Source: Sporichthyaceae bacterium
GTDB lineage: Bacteria > Actinomycetota > Actinomycetes > Sporichthyales > Sporichthyaceae
Reading direction: 5' to 3'
Assembly (NCBI GenBank): GCA_036269075.1
Contig: DATASX010000059.1
Coordinates: 1 to 64,000, forward strand
Length of the DNA: 64,000 bases
The position numbers were made by a program, and so were the translations under genes. Every line of letters starts with the position of its first letter. The first letter of the stretch is position 1. Below are positions 27,449-38,801 of this stretch, piece after piece. Below the pieces are notes generated by a model that saw only the letters and a program-made list of their open reading frames with translations, was not told where the DNA came from and did no database searches.

Positions 27449-28563
27449 CTCGAGCCGACGTCCTGGCCGCCAAGCGAATCGTGGTCAAGGTCGGCTCGTC
27501 GTCGCTGACCACCGCCCGCGGCGGGTTGGACACCGCGCGGGTCGACGCCCTGGTCGACACCTTGGCCGCGGTACGCCGGTCGGGGCGGGAGATCGTGCTG
27601 GTCTCCTCCGGGGCAATCGCCGCCGGGCTGGCACCGCTGGGGTTGACCCGCCGCCCGCGCGACCTGGCGACGCAGCAGGCCGCGGCCAGCGTGGGGCAGG
27701 GCTCACTGATTGCTCAGTACGCGAATTCCTTCAGCAGACATGATGTGACGGTGGGTCAGGTTCTGTTGACCGCCGACGACGTGATTCGTCGGGCCCACTA
27801 CCGCAACGCGCAGCGGACCTTGTACCGGCTGCTGGCGATGTCCGCGTTGCCCGTGGTCAACGAGAACGACACCGTCGCCACCGACGAGATTCGCTTCGGC
27901 GACAACGACCGCCTGGCGGCGCTGGTGGCGCACCTGGTGCACGCCGACCTGCTGGTGCTGCTGTCCGACGTCGACGCCCTGTACAACGGCGACCCGTCCC
28001 GACCGGGCGCCGTCCGGATCGCCGACGTCCGCGGGCCGGAGGACCTGGCCGGGGTCCGCATCGGGACCGCGGGGAAGGCCGGCGTCGGCACCGGCGGGAT
28101 GCAAACGAAGATCGAGGCCGCGCGTATCGCCACCTCGGCCGGGGTGCCGGTGGTGCTGACCGCCGCCGCGGCGGCGGCCGACGCGCTGGCCGGGAAATCC
28201 GTCGGGACGCATTTCCGGCCGACCGGCCACCGGGTGGCCACCCGCCTGCTGTGGCTGGCCCACGCGGCAACCCCGCGCGGTGAGCTGCACCTGGACGCGG
28301 GGGCCGTGCGCGCGGTTGTCAAGGGTGGAAAGTCACTGCTTCCCGCCGGCGTCACCGAGGTGGCGGGTGGTTTCGTGGCGGGGGATCCGGTGGACCTTTT
28401 GGACGAAAACGGTCACGCGGTGGCACGCGGGCTGGTCAACTTTGATTCGTCGGAACTGCCCAACCTGCTCGGTCGGTCGACACGGGATCTGGCACTTGAA
28501 CTGGGACCCGCCTACGAGCGGGAGATCGTCCACCGCGACGATCTTGTACTGCTGCAGCGCTGA
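27445..28563 (+). CDS. proB: Glutamate 5-kinase
   Basis: First enzyme of proline synthesis, 372 residues, phosphorylating the glutamate gamma-carboxyl. The amino-acid-kinase domain ([12 protein letters not shown] at 12-23, [28 protein letters not shown]) is followed by a C-terminal PUA domain (about 280-360). It is co-translated with obgE through a 4-bp overlap; the obg-proB pair is common in bacteria. Feedback inhibition by proline acts on the kinase domain in this family. Confidence 0.96.
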   Translation: MTRADVLAAKRIVVKVGSSSLTTARGGLDTARVDALVDTLAAVRRSGREIVLVSSGAIAAGLAPLGLTRRPRDLATQQAAASVGQGSLIAQYANSFSRHDVTVGQVLLTADDVIRRAHYRNAQRTLYRLLAMSALPVVNENDTVATDEIRFGDNDRLAALVAHLVHADLLVLLSDVDALYNGDPSRPGAVRIADVRGPEDLAGVRIGTAGKAGVGTGGMQTKIEAARIATSAGVPVVLTAAAAAADALAGKSVGTHFRPTGHRVATRLLWLAHAATPRGELHLDAGAVRAVVKGGKSLLPAGVTEVAGGFVAGDPVDLLDENGHAVARGLVNFDSSELPNLLGRSTRDLALELGPAYEREIVHRDDLVLLQR

Positions 28564-28579
28564 GAGAGGAGGTGGTCCG

Positions 28580-28924
28580 GTGGATCCGGACGGTGCGCAT
28601 CGGCTCTGGCACGTCACCGTCACGGTGGCCGGGCCCGAAGCTCCGCTCGAGCAGGTCCGCGACGGGCTGGAGAGCATGTCCCAGGACCACCCGTTCCTGA
28701 TGTCCGGCCGCTACGCCACGGACCGCGCCGAGGTGCGGTACTGGGAGGAGGCCGAGGATGTCCACGACGCCCTGGCGCTCGCCCTGCGGCTGTGGGGCGA
28801 GCACCGCGACAGCGCCGGGCTGCCGCACTGGGCCGTCGTCGGCCTGGAGGTCGTCGACCGCGACACGCACCGGCGGCGCGGCGAGGGCGCGGCCCTGCTG
28901 AGCCCGGGCGTGCGCCCCTTCTAG
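28580..28924 (+). CDS. Conserved actinobacterial hypothetical protein downstream of proB
   Basis: A 114-residue acidic protein with no membrane segment or signal peptide. The GTG at 28580 has GAGAGAGGAGG about 7 nt upstream, a very strong ribosome site, and follows proB by 16 bp. The pattern [21 protein letters not shown]...[22 protein letters not shown] suggests a small alpha/beta fold. I cannot assign a function. Similar small genes sit after proB in related actinomycetes, which supports it as real. Confidence 0.7.
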   Translation: MDPDGAHRLWHVTVTVAGPEAPLEQVRDGLESMSQDHPFLMSGRYATDRAEVRYWEEAEDVHDALALALRLWGEHRDSAGLPHWAVVGLEVVDRDTHRRRGEGAALLSPGVRPF

Positions 28925-29013
28925 AACCCACATCTGCTGCCCGTCCCACCTGTCGGCGGGCCGCGATACGTGGGGCACGCCGCAGAAGTGCGTCATGTGG
29001 GGCGCCCGCCGGC

Positions 29014-29019
29014 TAGGCT
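29014..29019 (+). promoter_or_regulatory. -10 box of a near-leaderless promoter for the cysteine desulfurase gene
   Basis: TAGGCT ends 9 nt before the ATG at 29029, with no ribosome binding site between. The 104-bp gap before it also contains imperfect repeats of the type ACGTGGGGCACGC / ATGTGGGGCGCCC. Confidence 0.45.
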
Positions 29020-29028
29020 GGGCCCGCG

Positions 29029-30210
29029 ATGACCTATCTGGACCACGCGGCCACCACGCCGATGTTGCCGCAGGCATTGGCCGCAGTGACCACCGAGATG
29101 GGGCGCTGCGGGAATCCGTCCTCCTTGCACGCCGCCGGGCGAAGCGCGCGGCGGGTCGTCGAGGAGTCGCGCGAGGCGGTCGCCGCCGCCCTGGGCGCGC
29201 GTCCCGGCGAGGTCATCTTCTGCGCCGGCGGCACCGAGGCCGACAACATCGCGCTCAAGGGGCTGTACTGGGCCCGGCACGCCGCCGATCCGGCGCGGCG
29301 CCGGGTGCTGATCAGCGCGGTGGAGCACCACGCGGTGCTGGACCCGGCGCTTTGGCTCGAACGCTGCGAGGGCGCCGAACTCGAACTGCTCGAGGTCGAC
29401 CAGGCCGGTCGGGTGCGCCCGGAGACCCTGGCCGCGGCGTTGGCTCGCGACCCGGGCTCGATCGCGCTGGTGTCGGTGATGTGGGCCAACAACGAGGTCG
29501 GCACCGTGCAGCCGATCGCCGAGCTCGCCGAGCGCTCGCGCGCCGCCGGTGTCCCGTTCCACACCGACGCGATAGCCGCGTTCGGCGCCGTGCCCGTCGA
29601 CTTCGCCGCCTCCGGCGTGGACGCCCTTTCGGTGACCGCGCACAAGGTCGGCGGCCCGGTCGGGGTCGGCGCGCTGCTGCTGGCTCGCGGGGTCGTCCCG
29701 GAGCCGCTGCTGCACGGCGGCGGGCAGGAGCAGGAGGTCCACTCCGGCACGGTCGCGGCGCCGCTGGTGGCTGGGTTCGCCGTGGCGGCAGGCGCCGCGG
29801 CGGCCGAACTCGAGGTGCACGCCAAGCAGTTGGCGGGGCTGCGCGACGAGCTCGTCGCCGGGGTCGGTACCGCGATCCCGGACTCCGTCCTGAACGGCGA
29901 CCCGGTCGACCGCCTGCCGGGCAACGCGCACTTCTCGTTCCCGGGCTGCGAGGGCGATTCGCTGTTGATGCTGCTGGATGCCCGGGGCATCGAGTGCTCC
30001 ACCGGTTCGGCGTGCTCGGCCGGTGTCGCGCGGCCCAGCCACGTACTGCTGGCGATGGGCCGCGGCGAGGAGACCGCCCGCAGTTCGCTGCGGTTCTCGC
30101 TGGGCCGCACCTCGACCGTGGCCGATGTGACGGCACTGCTGGCGGCGCTGCCGCCGGTCGTCGAGCGAGCGCGCCAGGCCGGGGCGGCCGCGGCCGTCCG
30201 GCGGGGTTAG
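29029..30210 (+). CDS. Cysteine desulfurase (NifS/IscS class)
   Basis: PLP enzyme of 393 residues that releases sulfur from cysteine as a persulfide. The PLP Lys is K206 in [10 protein letters not shown] and the persulfide Cys is C329 in STGSACSAG. The N-terminal YLDHAATTP and GGTEADN match the family. One oddity: the segment usually ending in Gln that contacts PLP (HVDATQ in E. coli IscS, Gln183) reads HTDAIA, with Ala at 183. mnmA follows 8 bp later, so the enzyme most likely supplies sulfur for tRNA 2-thiouridine. iscS-like is the safest name. Confidence 0.92.
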   Translation: MTYLDHAATTPMLPQALAAVTTEMGRCGNPSSLHAAGRSARRVVEESREAVAAALGARPGEVIFCAGGTEADNIALKGLYWARHAADPARRRVLISAVEHHAVLDPALWLERCEGAELELLEVDQAGRVRPETLAAALARDPGSIALVSVMWANNEVGTVQPIAELAERSRAAGVPFHTDAIAAFGAVPVDFAASGVDALSVTAHKVGGPVGVGALLLARGVVPEPLLHGGGQEQEVHSGTVAAPLVAGFAVAAGAAAAELEVHAKQLAGLRDELVAGVGTAIPDSVLNGDPVDRLPGNAHFSFPGCEGDSLLMLLDARGIECSTGSACSAGVARPSHVLLAMGRGEETARSSLRFSLGRTSTVADVTALLAALPPVVERARQAGAAAAVRRG

Positions 30211-30218
30211 GCAAGCCG

Positions 30219-31289
30219 GTGCGGATCCTGGCAGCGATGTCCGGCGGGGTGGACTCCGCCGTGGCCGCGGCGCGCGCGGTGGCGGCCGGCCACGATGTGA
30301 CGGGTGTTCACCTGGCGCTCAGTCAGAATCCCGCGACGTACCGCTCCGGCGCCCGCGGTTGCTGCACGCTGGAGGACTCCCGCGACGCCCGCCGGGCGGC
30401 CGACGTCCTCGAAATCCCTTTCTACGTCTGGGATCTGGCCGCCGAGTTCCGGGCCGAGGTGGTCGAGGACTTCGTCGCCGAGTACGCCGCCGGGCGGACC
30501 CCGAACCCGTGCCTGCGCTGCAACCAGAGCATCAAGTTCGCCGCGCTGCTGGACCGGGCCGCCGCGTTGGGCTTCGACGCCGTGTGCACCGGCCACTACG
30601 CCCGCATCGTCGAGGGCCCGGCCGGCCGCGAACTGCATCGGGCGCTCGATTCGGACAAGGACCAGTCCTACGTGCTCGGCGTGCTCGACGAGCGGCAGGT
30701 GCGGCATGCGATATTCCCGCTCGGCGACACCCGCAAGGCCGACGTGCGGGCGGAGGCGGCCGAGCGCGGGCTGGCCGTGGCGGCCAAACCCGACAGCCAC
30801 GACATCTGCTTCATCGCCGACGGCGACACCGCCGGATTCCTGCGGCAGCGACTGGGGGATCGGCCGGGTCGGATCGTCGAGCAGGACGGGACCGAGATCG
30901 GCTCGCACGAGGGAACCTTCGGTTTCACCGTCGGCCAGCGCAAGGGGCTGCGAATCGGCACCCCGGCGTCCGACGGTCGGCCCCGCTACGTGCTCGACAT
31001 CTCCCCAGCGACCGCCACGGTCGTGGTCGGCCCGGCCGAGGAACTCGACGTTCGGGGCCTGCTCGGCATCGCCCCGCGGTGGTGCGGGCCGGCGGTGGAC
31101 GGAACGATCGGCTGCCTGGTGCAGATCCGGGCGCACGGGGACGCCGTGCCGGCGAAGCTGACCGTGGCCGGCGGATCGGTCGCGGTGCGATTCGCCCAAC
31201 CGGTCCGCGGCGTGGCGCCGGGGCAGGCCGCGGTGTTCTACCTCGGCACCCGGGTCCTGGGCTCGGCCACGATCGCCTCGACCGACTGA
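30219..31289 (+). CDS. mnmA: tRNA-specific 2-thiouridylase MnmA
   Basis: A 356-residue enzyme that thiolates U34 in tRNAs for Lys, Glu and Gln using ATP and persulfide sulfur. The PP-loop SGGVDS is at 8-13; the two catalytic cysteines are Cys101 in CLRCNQ and Cys197 in [14 protein letters not shown] is conserved. The GTG at 30219 is the first start after the cysteine desulfurase stop (8-bp gap), indicating a two-gene sulfur relay. C-terminal beta domain is complete. Confidence 0.95.
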   Translation: MRILAAMSGGVDSAVAAARAVAAGHDVTGVHLALSQNPATYRSGARGCCTLEDSRDARRAADVLEIPFYVWDLAAEFRAEVVEDFVAEYAAGRTPNPCLRCNQSIKFAALLDRAAALGFDAVCTGHYARIVEGPAGRELHRALDSDKDQSYVLGVLDERQVRHAIFPLGDTRKADVRAEAAERGLAVAAKPDSHDICFIADGDTAGFLRQRLGDRPGRIVEQDGTEIGSHEGTFGFTVGQRKGLRIGTPASDGRPRYVLDISPATATVVVGPAEELDVRGLLGIAPRWCGPAVDGTIGCLVQIRAHGDAVPAKLTVAGGSVAVRFAQPVRGVAPGQAAVFYLGTRVLGSATIASTD

Positions 31290-31335
31290 ACGGCTCCCAA
31301 CGGGTTCTGTCGGACGCCGCCGATAATCTGAACAA

Positions 31336-32352
31336 ATGCCGCCTGCGCTCCGCTTCGACCCCCCGCCGCTGTCGGCGTCGGGCATCGGTTCCCTGCCCGG
31401 AAGCGCCGCTCGGGAGGCCGCCGGCCTGGTGCTCGAGAGCGTCACGGGCCTGCCGTACCTGCCCGAACTGCCCAACCGCGGCCCGGGCGCGGACCTGATC
31501 GGGCGGTCGTTCGCGATCCTCACCGAGTTGTACGCAGGGACCGAGCCGAGCGGTTGGCGCTTCGCGGACCGACCGGGCCGGGAGACCCGGCGGGCGATCG
31601 CCTATCTCGGCGAGGATCTCGACGCGGTCGAGGAGCGATGGTCCCAGGCCGGGGCCTTCAAGGTCGCCGTCGCCGGGCCGTGGACCCTGGCAGCGTCGGT
31701 CGAGTTGCGGCACGGCGACAAGGCGCTGTCCGACCCAGGAGCGTGCCGCGACATCGCCTCCTCGTTGGCCGAAGGCCTGCGCGAGCACGTCGCGGAGGTT
31801 CGCAAGCGGTTGTCGGGCGTCGAGCCGTTGGTCGTCCAACTCGACGAGCCGGCGTTGCCCGCAGTGCTTCGAGGGTCGGTCCCGACAGCCAGTGGATTCG
31901 GGCGATTGGCCCTGATCGAGCCGGCCATCGCCCGGGCGGGCCTGCGGATCGTGGTCGACGCGTTGGCCGGCGAGGGTGTCGCGACGCTCGTGCACTGTTG
32001 CGCCGGCGGGGTCCCGGTCGACCTGCTGACCGAGGCCGGCGTCGCCGGGTTGGCTGTCGACCTGTCCTACCCGACGCCGGAGGAGCAGTGGGGCGAGTTC
32101 CTCGAGTCCGGTGGCGTCCTGCTGGCAGGCGTCGTGCCGAGTACCGACGTCGCGGTGCTGCCGAGCGCGCAGCGGACTGTCGATCCGGTCCGGCAGTTGT
32201 TCGGGCGGCTCGGCCTGCCGCCACGGGAGTTCGGCCGGGTGGTCCCGGTGCCGACGTGCGGGATGGCGGGGGCCTCCGACGCGCATGTCCGGGCCGCGAC
32301 CCGGTTGTGCGTCGACGCCGCGAAAGTGCTCGCCGACCTTGCCGAAGGATGA
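31336..32352 (+). CDS. MetE-like (cobalamin-independent methionine synthase C-domain) protein
   Basis: A 338-residue single-domain homologue of the catalytic half of MetE. Zinc ligands are retained: His220 and Cys222 in LVHCCAGG and Cys308 in PTCGMAG. Full-length MetE is about 750 residues, so this lacks the N-terminal half. The same gene lies between mnmA and ligA in many actinobacteria (Rv3015c-type in mycobacteria), where its substrate is unknown. A -10 box TAATCT (31324-31329) ends 6 nt before the ATG, so the message is probably leaderless. Confidence 0.85.
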   Translation: MPPALRFDPPPLSASGIGSLPGSAAREAAGLVLESVTGLPYLPELPNRGPGADLIGRSFAILTELYAGTEPSGWRFADRPGRETRRAIAYLGEDLDAVEERWSQAGAFKVAVAGPWTLAASVELRHGDKALSDPGACRDIASSLAEGLREHVAEVRKRLSGVEPLVVQLDEPALPAVLRGSVPTASGFGRLALIEPAIARAGLRIVVDALAGEGVATLVHCCAGGVPVDLLTEAGVAGLAVDLSYPTPEEQWGEFLESGGVLLAGVVPSTDVAVLPSAQRTVDPVRQLFGRLGLPPREFGRVVPVPTCGMAGASDAHVRAATRLCVDAAKVLADLAEG

Positions 32353-34464
<2,112 letters not shown>

Positions 34465-34487
34465 CGGCGCTGGTTGCGTACTGAGGT

Positions 34488-35153
34488 TCAGTCAGATCCG
34501 CTGCGGATCGCCCGGGCGAGGTTGACCAGGTGGCCGAGGCGGGCCAGTTCGGAGCTGAGGAACTCCGGTCCGCCGCGGCGTGCCACGACCAGCACGCAGT
34601 TCGGGCCGCCGATCGTCACGGCGGCCGCCGCGGTCTCACCCCACGAACTCGCCCAGTCGATCGGGTCGAGCAGGCGGCGGGCCCGGGTGACCGGCAGCCA
34701 CGGGGCGCTCACGCCGTCCAGGTCCTCCGGGGCCGCCTGGCTGCGGTGCACCAGCGCCAGTTCGCCGTCGTCGGAGCGCTCCATGATCAGCGCCCAGTCC
34801 GCGCGGAAGACGTCCGGGGCGAGGTCGACCAGGATCGCGTCGGCGCGCAGGGGCGACTCGGTCATCGCCTCCACTGCCTGCAGGTCGCGCTGCAGCCCGC
34901 CGCGGTGCGGGTAGAACCGCACGAACTCGACCTCGGCGCCGTCCACCGAATTGCACGCGCTCACCAACGCATCCGGCAGGCGGCCGTGCGGCAGGTCGAC
35001 CAGGATGTCGTCGACGACCCTGCCGTCGTCGCGACGCTCGATGACGTCGACCCCGACGATGTCGGCCTCGGCGAGGCCCAGGGCCGTGGCGAGAGCGCCC
35101 AACGAGCCAGGTCGGTCCGCGATGACCACCCGCAGCAGATGCACGGGGGACAT
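34488..35153 (-). CDS. ACT-domain amino-acid-binding protein
   Basis: A 221-residue protein starting with an ACT domain (LLRVVIADRPGSLGALATALGLAEADIVGVDVIER, about 5-40). The C-terminal 130 residues have no recognised domain. ACT domains bind amino acids and regulate enzymes; here the ligand is unknown. It is transcribed opposite to gatCAB, from a shared 106-bp intergenic region, and ends 23 bp from ligA. Similar ACT proteins flank ligA-gatC in other actinomycetes. ATG at 35153; longer in-frame starts would run into the gatC promoter. Confidence 0.75.
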   Translation of the reverse strand: MSPVHLLRVVIADRPGSLGALATALGLAEADIVGVDVIERRDDGRVVDDILVDLPHGRLPDALVSACNSVDGAEVEFVRFYPHRGGLQRDLQAVEAMTESPLRADAILVDLAPDVFRADWALIMERSDDGELALVHRSQAAPEDLDGVSAPWLPVTRARRLLDPIDWASSWGETAAAAVTIGGPNCVLVVARRGGPEFLSSELARLGHLVNLARAIRSGSD

Positions 35154-35259
35154 TGTGCTCCCCGCAGGCCCCGCCCGCCCCTGCGGCGCGACTTCGGCGG
35201 AAACCGGCGCCGCATAAGCTGACCAGGTTGTCCGCAGGCCCCGGCAGGAGATCGCAACC

Positions 35260-35556
35260 GTGTCCATCACCCGCGACGAGGTGGCTCACCTCGCTCGGCT
35301 GGCCCGTCTCGACCTGTCCGAGGAGGAGCTGGCCCGCATGCCCGGGCAACTCGACGCGATCCTCGGCGCGGTCGCCCAGGTCTCGGAGGTGGCGGGCCCC
35401 GACGTGCCGCCCACCTCGCACGCGATCGGCCTGGTGAACGTGCTGCGGGAGGACGTCGTCCGCCCGTGCCTGACCTCGGCCGCCGCGCTCTCGGGAGCAC
35501 CCGCCGCCGAGGACGAGCGCTTCCGGGTGCCGCGGATCCTGGGGGAGGAGCCGTGA
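35260..35556 (+). CDS. gatC: Glutamyl-tRNA(Gln)/aspartyl-tRNA(Asn) amidotransferase subunit C
   Basis: A 98-residue subunit that wraps the GatA-GatB interface. [21 protein letters not shown] is the standard GatC beginning. The GTG at 35260 has AGGAG about 8 nt upstream; a -10 TAAGCT is at 35215-35220. Its TGA is the first triplet of the 17-bp repeat shared with the mrdA stop. It starts the gatC-gatA-gatB operon that makes Gln-tRNA by amidation. Confidence 0.95.
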   Translation: MSITRDEVAHLARLARLDLSEEELARMPGQLDAILGAVAQVSEVAGPDVPPTSHAIGLVNVLREDVVRPCLTSAAALSGAPAAEDERFRVPRILGEEP

Positions 35557-35570
35557 GCGAGCTTGCGAGC
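35554..35570 (+). repeat. 17-bp repeat starting at the gatC stop codon
   Basis: Identical to 13255-13271 (TGAGCGAGCTTGCGAGC) and likewise beginning with the stop codon. It lies in the 73-bp gap between gatC and gatA. Confidence 0.9.
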
Positions 35571-35629
35571 GGACCAATGTCGCAGTGCACGCCAGCTACG
35601 GCGACGCACCGGACGACGGAGGCACGCCG

Positions 35630-37123
35630 GTGAGCGAGCTGACCCGGCTCGATGCGGTGGGGGTCGCCGCAGCGATCGCCTCCGGCGCGGCAAGCGCCGT
35701 CGAGGTGACGCAGGCGCACCTGGACCGCATCGCCAAGACCGACGCGACCCTGGGCTCCTTCCTGCACGTCGACGCCGAGGGTGCGCTGAGCGCGGCTGCG
35801 GCCGTGGACGCCAAGCGCGCGGCCGGTGAGCGTCTCGGCCCCCTGGCCGGAGTGCCGCTGGCGTTGAAGGACGTCCTGACCCAGGACGGCATCCCGACCA
35901 CGTGCGGGTCGAAAATCCTGGAGGGCTGGCGGCCGCCGTACGACTCCACGGTCGTGCGCCGGCTGCGGGCGGCCGACGTGGTGATCCTCGGCAAGACCAA
36001 CATGGACGAGTTCGCGATGGGTTCCTCCACCGAGAACTCCGCCTACGGACCCACCCGCAACCCCTGGGACACCGACCGGGTGCCGGGCGGTTCGTCCGGC
36101 GGTTCCGCGGCGGCGGTCGCCGGGTTCCAGGTCCCGCTGTCGATCGGCACCGACACCGGTGGCTCGATCCGGCAACCGGCCGCGCTGACCGGCATCGTAG
36201 GCGCCAAGCCGACCTACGGCGGGGTAAGCCGTTACGGGCTGGTGGCGTTCTCCTCCAGCCTCGACCAGGCCGGGCCGTTCGCCCGCACCGTGCTGGACGC
36301 GGCTCTGCTGCACGAGGCGATCGGCGGGCACGACCCCTGCGACTCGACCTCCATCAGCGCGGCGGTCCCGCCGGTCGTCGAGGCCGCCCGCGCGGCCGAC
36401 GTGGCCGGCATGCGGGTCGGCGTGGTGTGTGAACTCGGTGGCGAGGGCTACCAGGACGGCGTGAACGCGCGTTTCGCCGAAGCCGTCGCGATCCTGCGCG
36501 ACCTCGGTGCCGAGGTTGTCGAGGTGTCGTGCACCCACTTCTCGTACGGGCTGCCGGCGTACTACCTCATCGCGCCGAGTGAGGCCTCCTCGAACCTGGC
36601 CCGGTTCGACGCGATGCGCTACGGCCTGCGGGTCGGCGACGACGGCACGGCCGGCGTCGAGGAGGTCATGTCGCGCACCCGGGCCGCCGGGTTCGGCGCC
36701 GAGGTCAAGCGACGCATCATCCTCGGCACCTACGCGTTGTCGGCGGGCTACTACGACGCCTACTACGGCAGCGCGCTGAAGGTCCGCACGTTGATCATCC
36801 GCGACTTCGCGGCCGCGTTCACGAAGGCCGATGTGCTGATCTCGCCGACCGCTCCGACCACCGCGTGGCGTATCGGTGAGAAGGTGCACGACCCATTGGC
36901 GATGTACCGCGGCGACCTGTGCACGATCCCGGCCAGCCTCGCGGGCATTCCCGCGATGTCGGTTCCGATCGGCCTCGCGGCCGAGGACGGCCTGCCTGCC
37001 GGGCTGCAGATCATGGCACCCGCGATGGCCGACGAGCGCATGTACCGGGTCGGCGCCGCACTGGAGAACGCGCTGCGGGAACGCGACGGAAAGCTGTTGA
37101 TCGAGGGGGCACCGCAATCGTGA
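35630..37123 (+). CDS. gatA: Glutamyl-tRNA(Gln) amidotransferase subunit A
   Basis: Amidase-signature enzyme of 497 residues that releases ammonia from glutamine for GatB. The Ser-cisSer-Lys triad is visible: Lys80 (ALKDV), Ser155 (PGGSSGGSA) and Ser179 ([10 protein letters not shown]). The GTG at 35630 has CGGAGG about 8 nt upstream, whereas the longer in-frame ATG at 35585 has no ribosome site. It is followed by a short GAGCGA-rich spacer and gatB. Confidence 0.96.
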   Translation: MSELTRLDAVGVAAAIASGAASAVEVTQAHLDRIAKTDATLGSFLHVDAEGALSAAAAVDAKRAAGERLGPLAGVPLALKDVLTQDGIPTTCGSKILEGWRPPYDSTVVRRLRAADVVILGKTNMDEFAMGSSTENSAYGPTRNPWDTDRVPGGSSGGSAAAVAGFQVPLSIGTDTGGSIRQPAALTGIVGAKPTYGGVSRYGLVAFSSSLDQAGPFARTVLDAALLHEAIGGHDPCDSTSISAAVPPVVEAARAADVAGMRVGVVCELGGEGYQDGVNARFAEAVAILRDLGAEVVEVSCTHFSYGLPAYYLIAPSEASSNLARFDAMRYGLRVGDDGTAGVEEVMSRTRAAGFGAEVKRRIILGTYALSAGYYDAYYGSALKVRTLIIRDFAAAFTKADVLISPTAPTTAWRIGEKVHDPLAMYRGDLCTIPASLAGIPAMSVPIGLAAEDGLPAGLQIMAPAMADERMYRVGAALENALRERDGKLLIEGAPQS

Positions 37124-37166
37124 GCGACTGCGACGAGCGAGGAACGAGCGAGGAGCGCAAGCGAAC
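37121..37166 (+). repeat. GAGCGA-rich spacer beginning at the gatA stop codon
   Basis: After TGAGCGA, the spacer contains ACGAGCGAGGA at 37133-37143 (GACGAGCGAGGAACGAG) and again AACGAGCGAGGAGCGC. It begins with the stop codon like the two 17-bp repeats but is diverged from them. Confidence 0.6.
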
Positions 37167-38678
37167 GTGAGCACTGTGACGAGCGTTCTGGTTCCCTACG
37201 ACGAGGCGATCGCGGCCTACGAGCCACTGATCGGGCTCGAGGTCCACGTCGAGCTCGGCACCGCGTCGAAGATGTTCTGCGGCTGCGCGACCGCGTTCGG
37301 GGCAGCCCCCAACACGCAGGTCTGCCCGACGTGCCTGGGCCTGCCGGGTTCGCTTCCGGTGGCCAACGCCAAGGCGATCGAATCGATCGTCCGGCTCGGG
37401 CTGGCGCTGAACTGCTCGATCGCCGCGTCCTGTCGGTTCGCACGGAAGAACTACTTCTACCCGGACATGCCGAAGGACTTCCAGATCTCGCAGTACGACG
37501 AGCCGATCTGCACCGACGGCTACCTCGACGTGGAGGTCGAGCGGAAGACCGTCCGCATCGAGATCGAGAGGGTCCACCTGGAGGAGGACACCGGCAAGTC
37601 GACCCACATCGGCGGGGCCACCGGTCGGATTCACGGGGCGTCACATTCCTTGGTGGACTACAACCGCGCCGGGATCCCGTTGGTCGAGGTCGTCACCCGC
37701 CCGGTGCCCGGCACCGGCGCGATGGCCCCGGTGGTCGCGAAGGCCTACGTCACCGAGCTGCGCGACATCTGCCGGACGCTGGGGATCTCCGACGTTCGCA
37801 TGGAGGAGGGCTCGCTGCGCTGCGACGCCAACGTCTCGCTGGCCAAGCCCGGGGCGAAGTGGGGCACCCGCACCGAGACCAAGAACGTGAACTCGCTGCG
37901 CTCGGTGGAACGAGCCGTGCGCCACGAGATCTCCCGGCAGGCGGGTGTTCTCAATGCGGGCGGCCGGGTGATCCAGGAGACCCGGCACTTCAACGAGGAC
38001 GCCGGCACGACAACCTCGGGGCGCAGCAAGGAGACCGCCGAGGACTACCGGTACTTCCCGGAGCCGGACCTGGTCCCGGTCGCGCCGGACCCGGCCTGGG
38101 TCGAGTCGTTGCGCGCAGCGCTGCCGGAGCTGCCGGCAGCCCGGCGGCGGCGGTTGCAGAGCGAGTGGAACCTGTCCGACCTCGAGCTGGAGTCGCTGCT
38201 CAACGCGGGCGCGGTCGAGCCGGTGGAGGCCACGGTCGCGCTGGGTGCCTCCCCGGATGCGTCCCGCAAGTGGTGGCTGGGCGAGATCGCCCGCGCGGCC
38301 AACGTGGCCGGCGTCGAGGTGACCGAACTGCCGATCACCCCGGCCGACGTGCACGCCGTCATCGGCCTGGTTGACGCGGGCAAGCTCAACGACAAGCTGG
38401 CCCGCCAGGTGATCGAGGGCGTGCTGGCCGGCGAGGGGAGCCCGGAGCAGATCGTCGCGGCCCGCGGTTTGGCGGTCGTCTCCGACACCGGGGCGTTGGC
38501 CACCGCGGTCGACGCCGCGATCGAGGCCAACGCGGACGTCGCGGAGAAGATCCGCGGCGGCAAGGTCGCGGCCGTGGGCGCCCTGGTCGGCGCGGTCATG
38601 AAGAGCACCCGGGGCCAGGCCGACGCGGCCACCGTCAAGGCGCTCATCCTCGACCGCCTCGGCGTCACCGAAGGCTGA
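37167..38678 (+). CDS. gatB: Aspartyl/glutamyl-tRNA amidotransferase subunit B
   Basis: A 503-residue kinase/transamidase subunit that phosphorylates Glu-tRNA(Gln) and accepts ammonia from GatA. The signature [13 protein letters not shown] is near residue 17; zinc-type cysteines ([19 protein letters not shown]) follow, then [16 protein letters not shown]. The C-terminal YqeY-like tRNA-binding tail (about 400-500) is complete. GTG start at 37167. The downstream 123-bp gap to the convergent beta-propeller gene holds nothing I recognise. Confidence 0.97.
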   Translation: MSTVTSVLVPYDEAIAAYEPLIGLEVHVELGTASKMFCGCATAFGAAPNTQVCPTCLGLPGSLPVANAKAIESIVRLGLALNCSIAASCRFARKNYFYPDMPKDFQISQYDEPICTDGYLDVEVERKTVRIEIERVHLEEDTGKSTHIGGATGRIHGASHSLVDYNRAGIPLVEVVTRPVPGTGAMAPVVAKAYVTELRDICRTLGISDVRMEEGSLRCDANVSLAKPGAKWGTRTETKNVNSLRSVERAVRHEISRQAGVLNAGGRVIQETRHFNEDAGTTTSGRSKETAEDYRYFPEPDLVPVAPDPAWVESLRAALPELPAARRRRLQSEWNLSDLELESLLNAGAVEPVEATVALGASPDASRKWWLGEIARAANVAGVEVTELPITPADVHAVIGLVDAGKLNDKLARQVIEGVLAGEGSPEQIVAARGLAVVSDTGALATAVDAAIEANADVAEKIRGGKVAAVGALVGAVMKSTRGQADAATVKALILDRLGVTEG

Positions 38679-38801
38679 CAATGCTCGGAACGAGGTGCGG
38701 AACGGTCGGCGGCCGAGCGGCGCGACACCGGCCGATGGGGCAGGACGAAGGACAGGACGGCCACCGAGGGCGAAACTACCGGGACGAAACGTTCGAGGCG
38801 A

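Noticed and set aside
28925-29013. Imperfect repeats with CCCACAT / ATGTGGG before the cysteine desulfurase gene
   Set aside because: Pairing is patchy and no clear element boundaries could be drawn, so it is mentioned only in the promoter entry.
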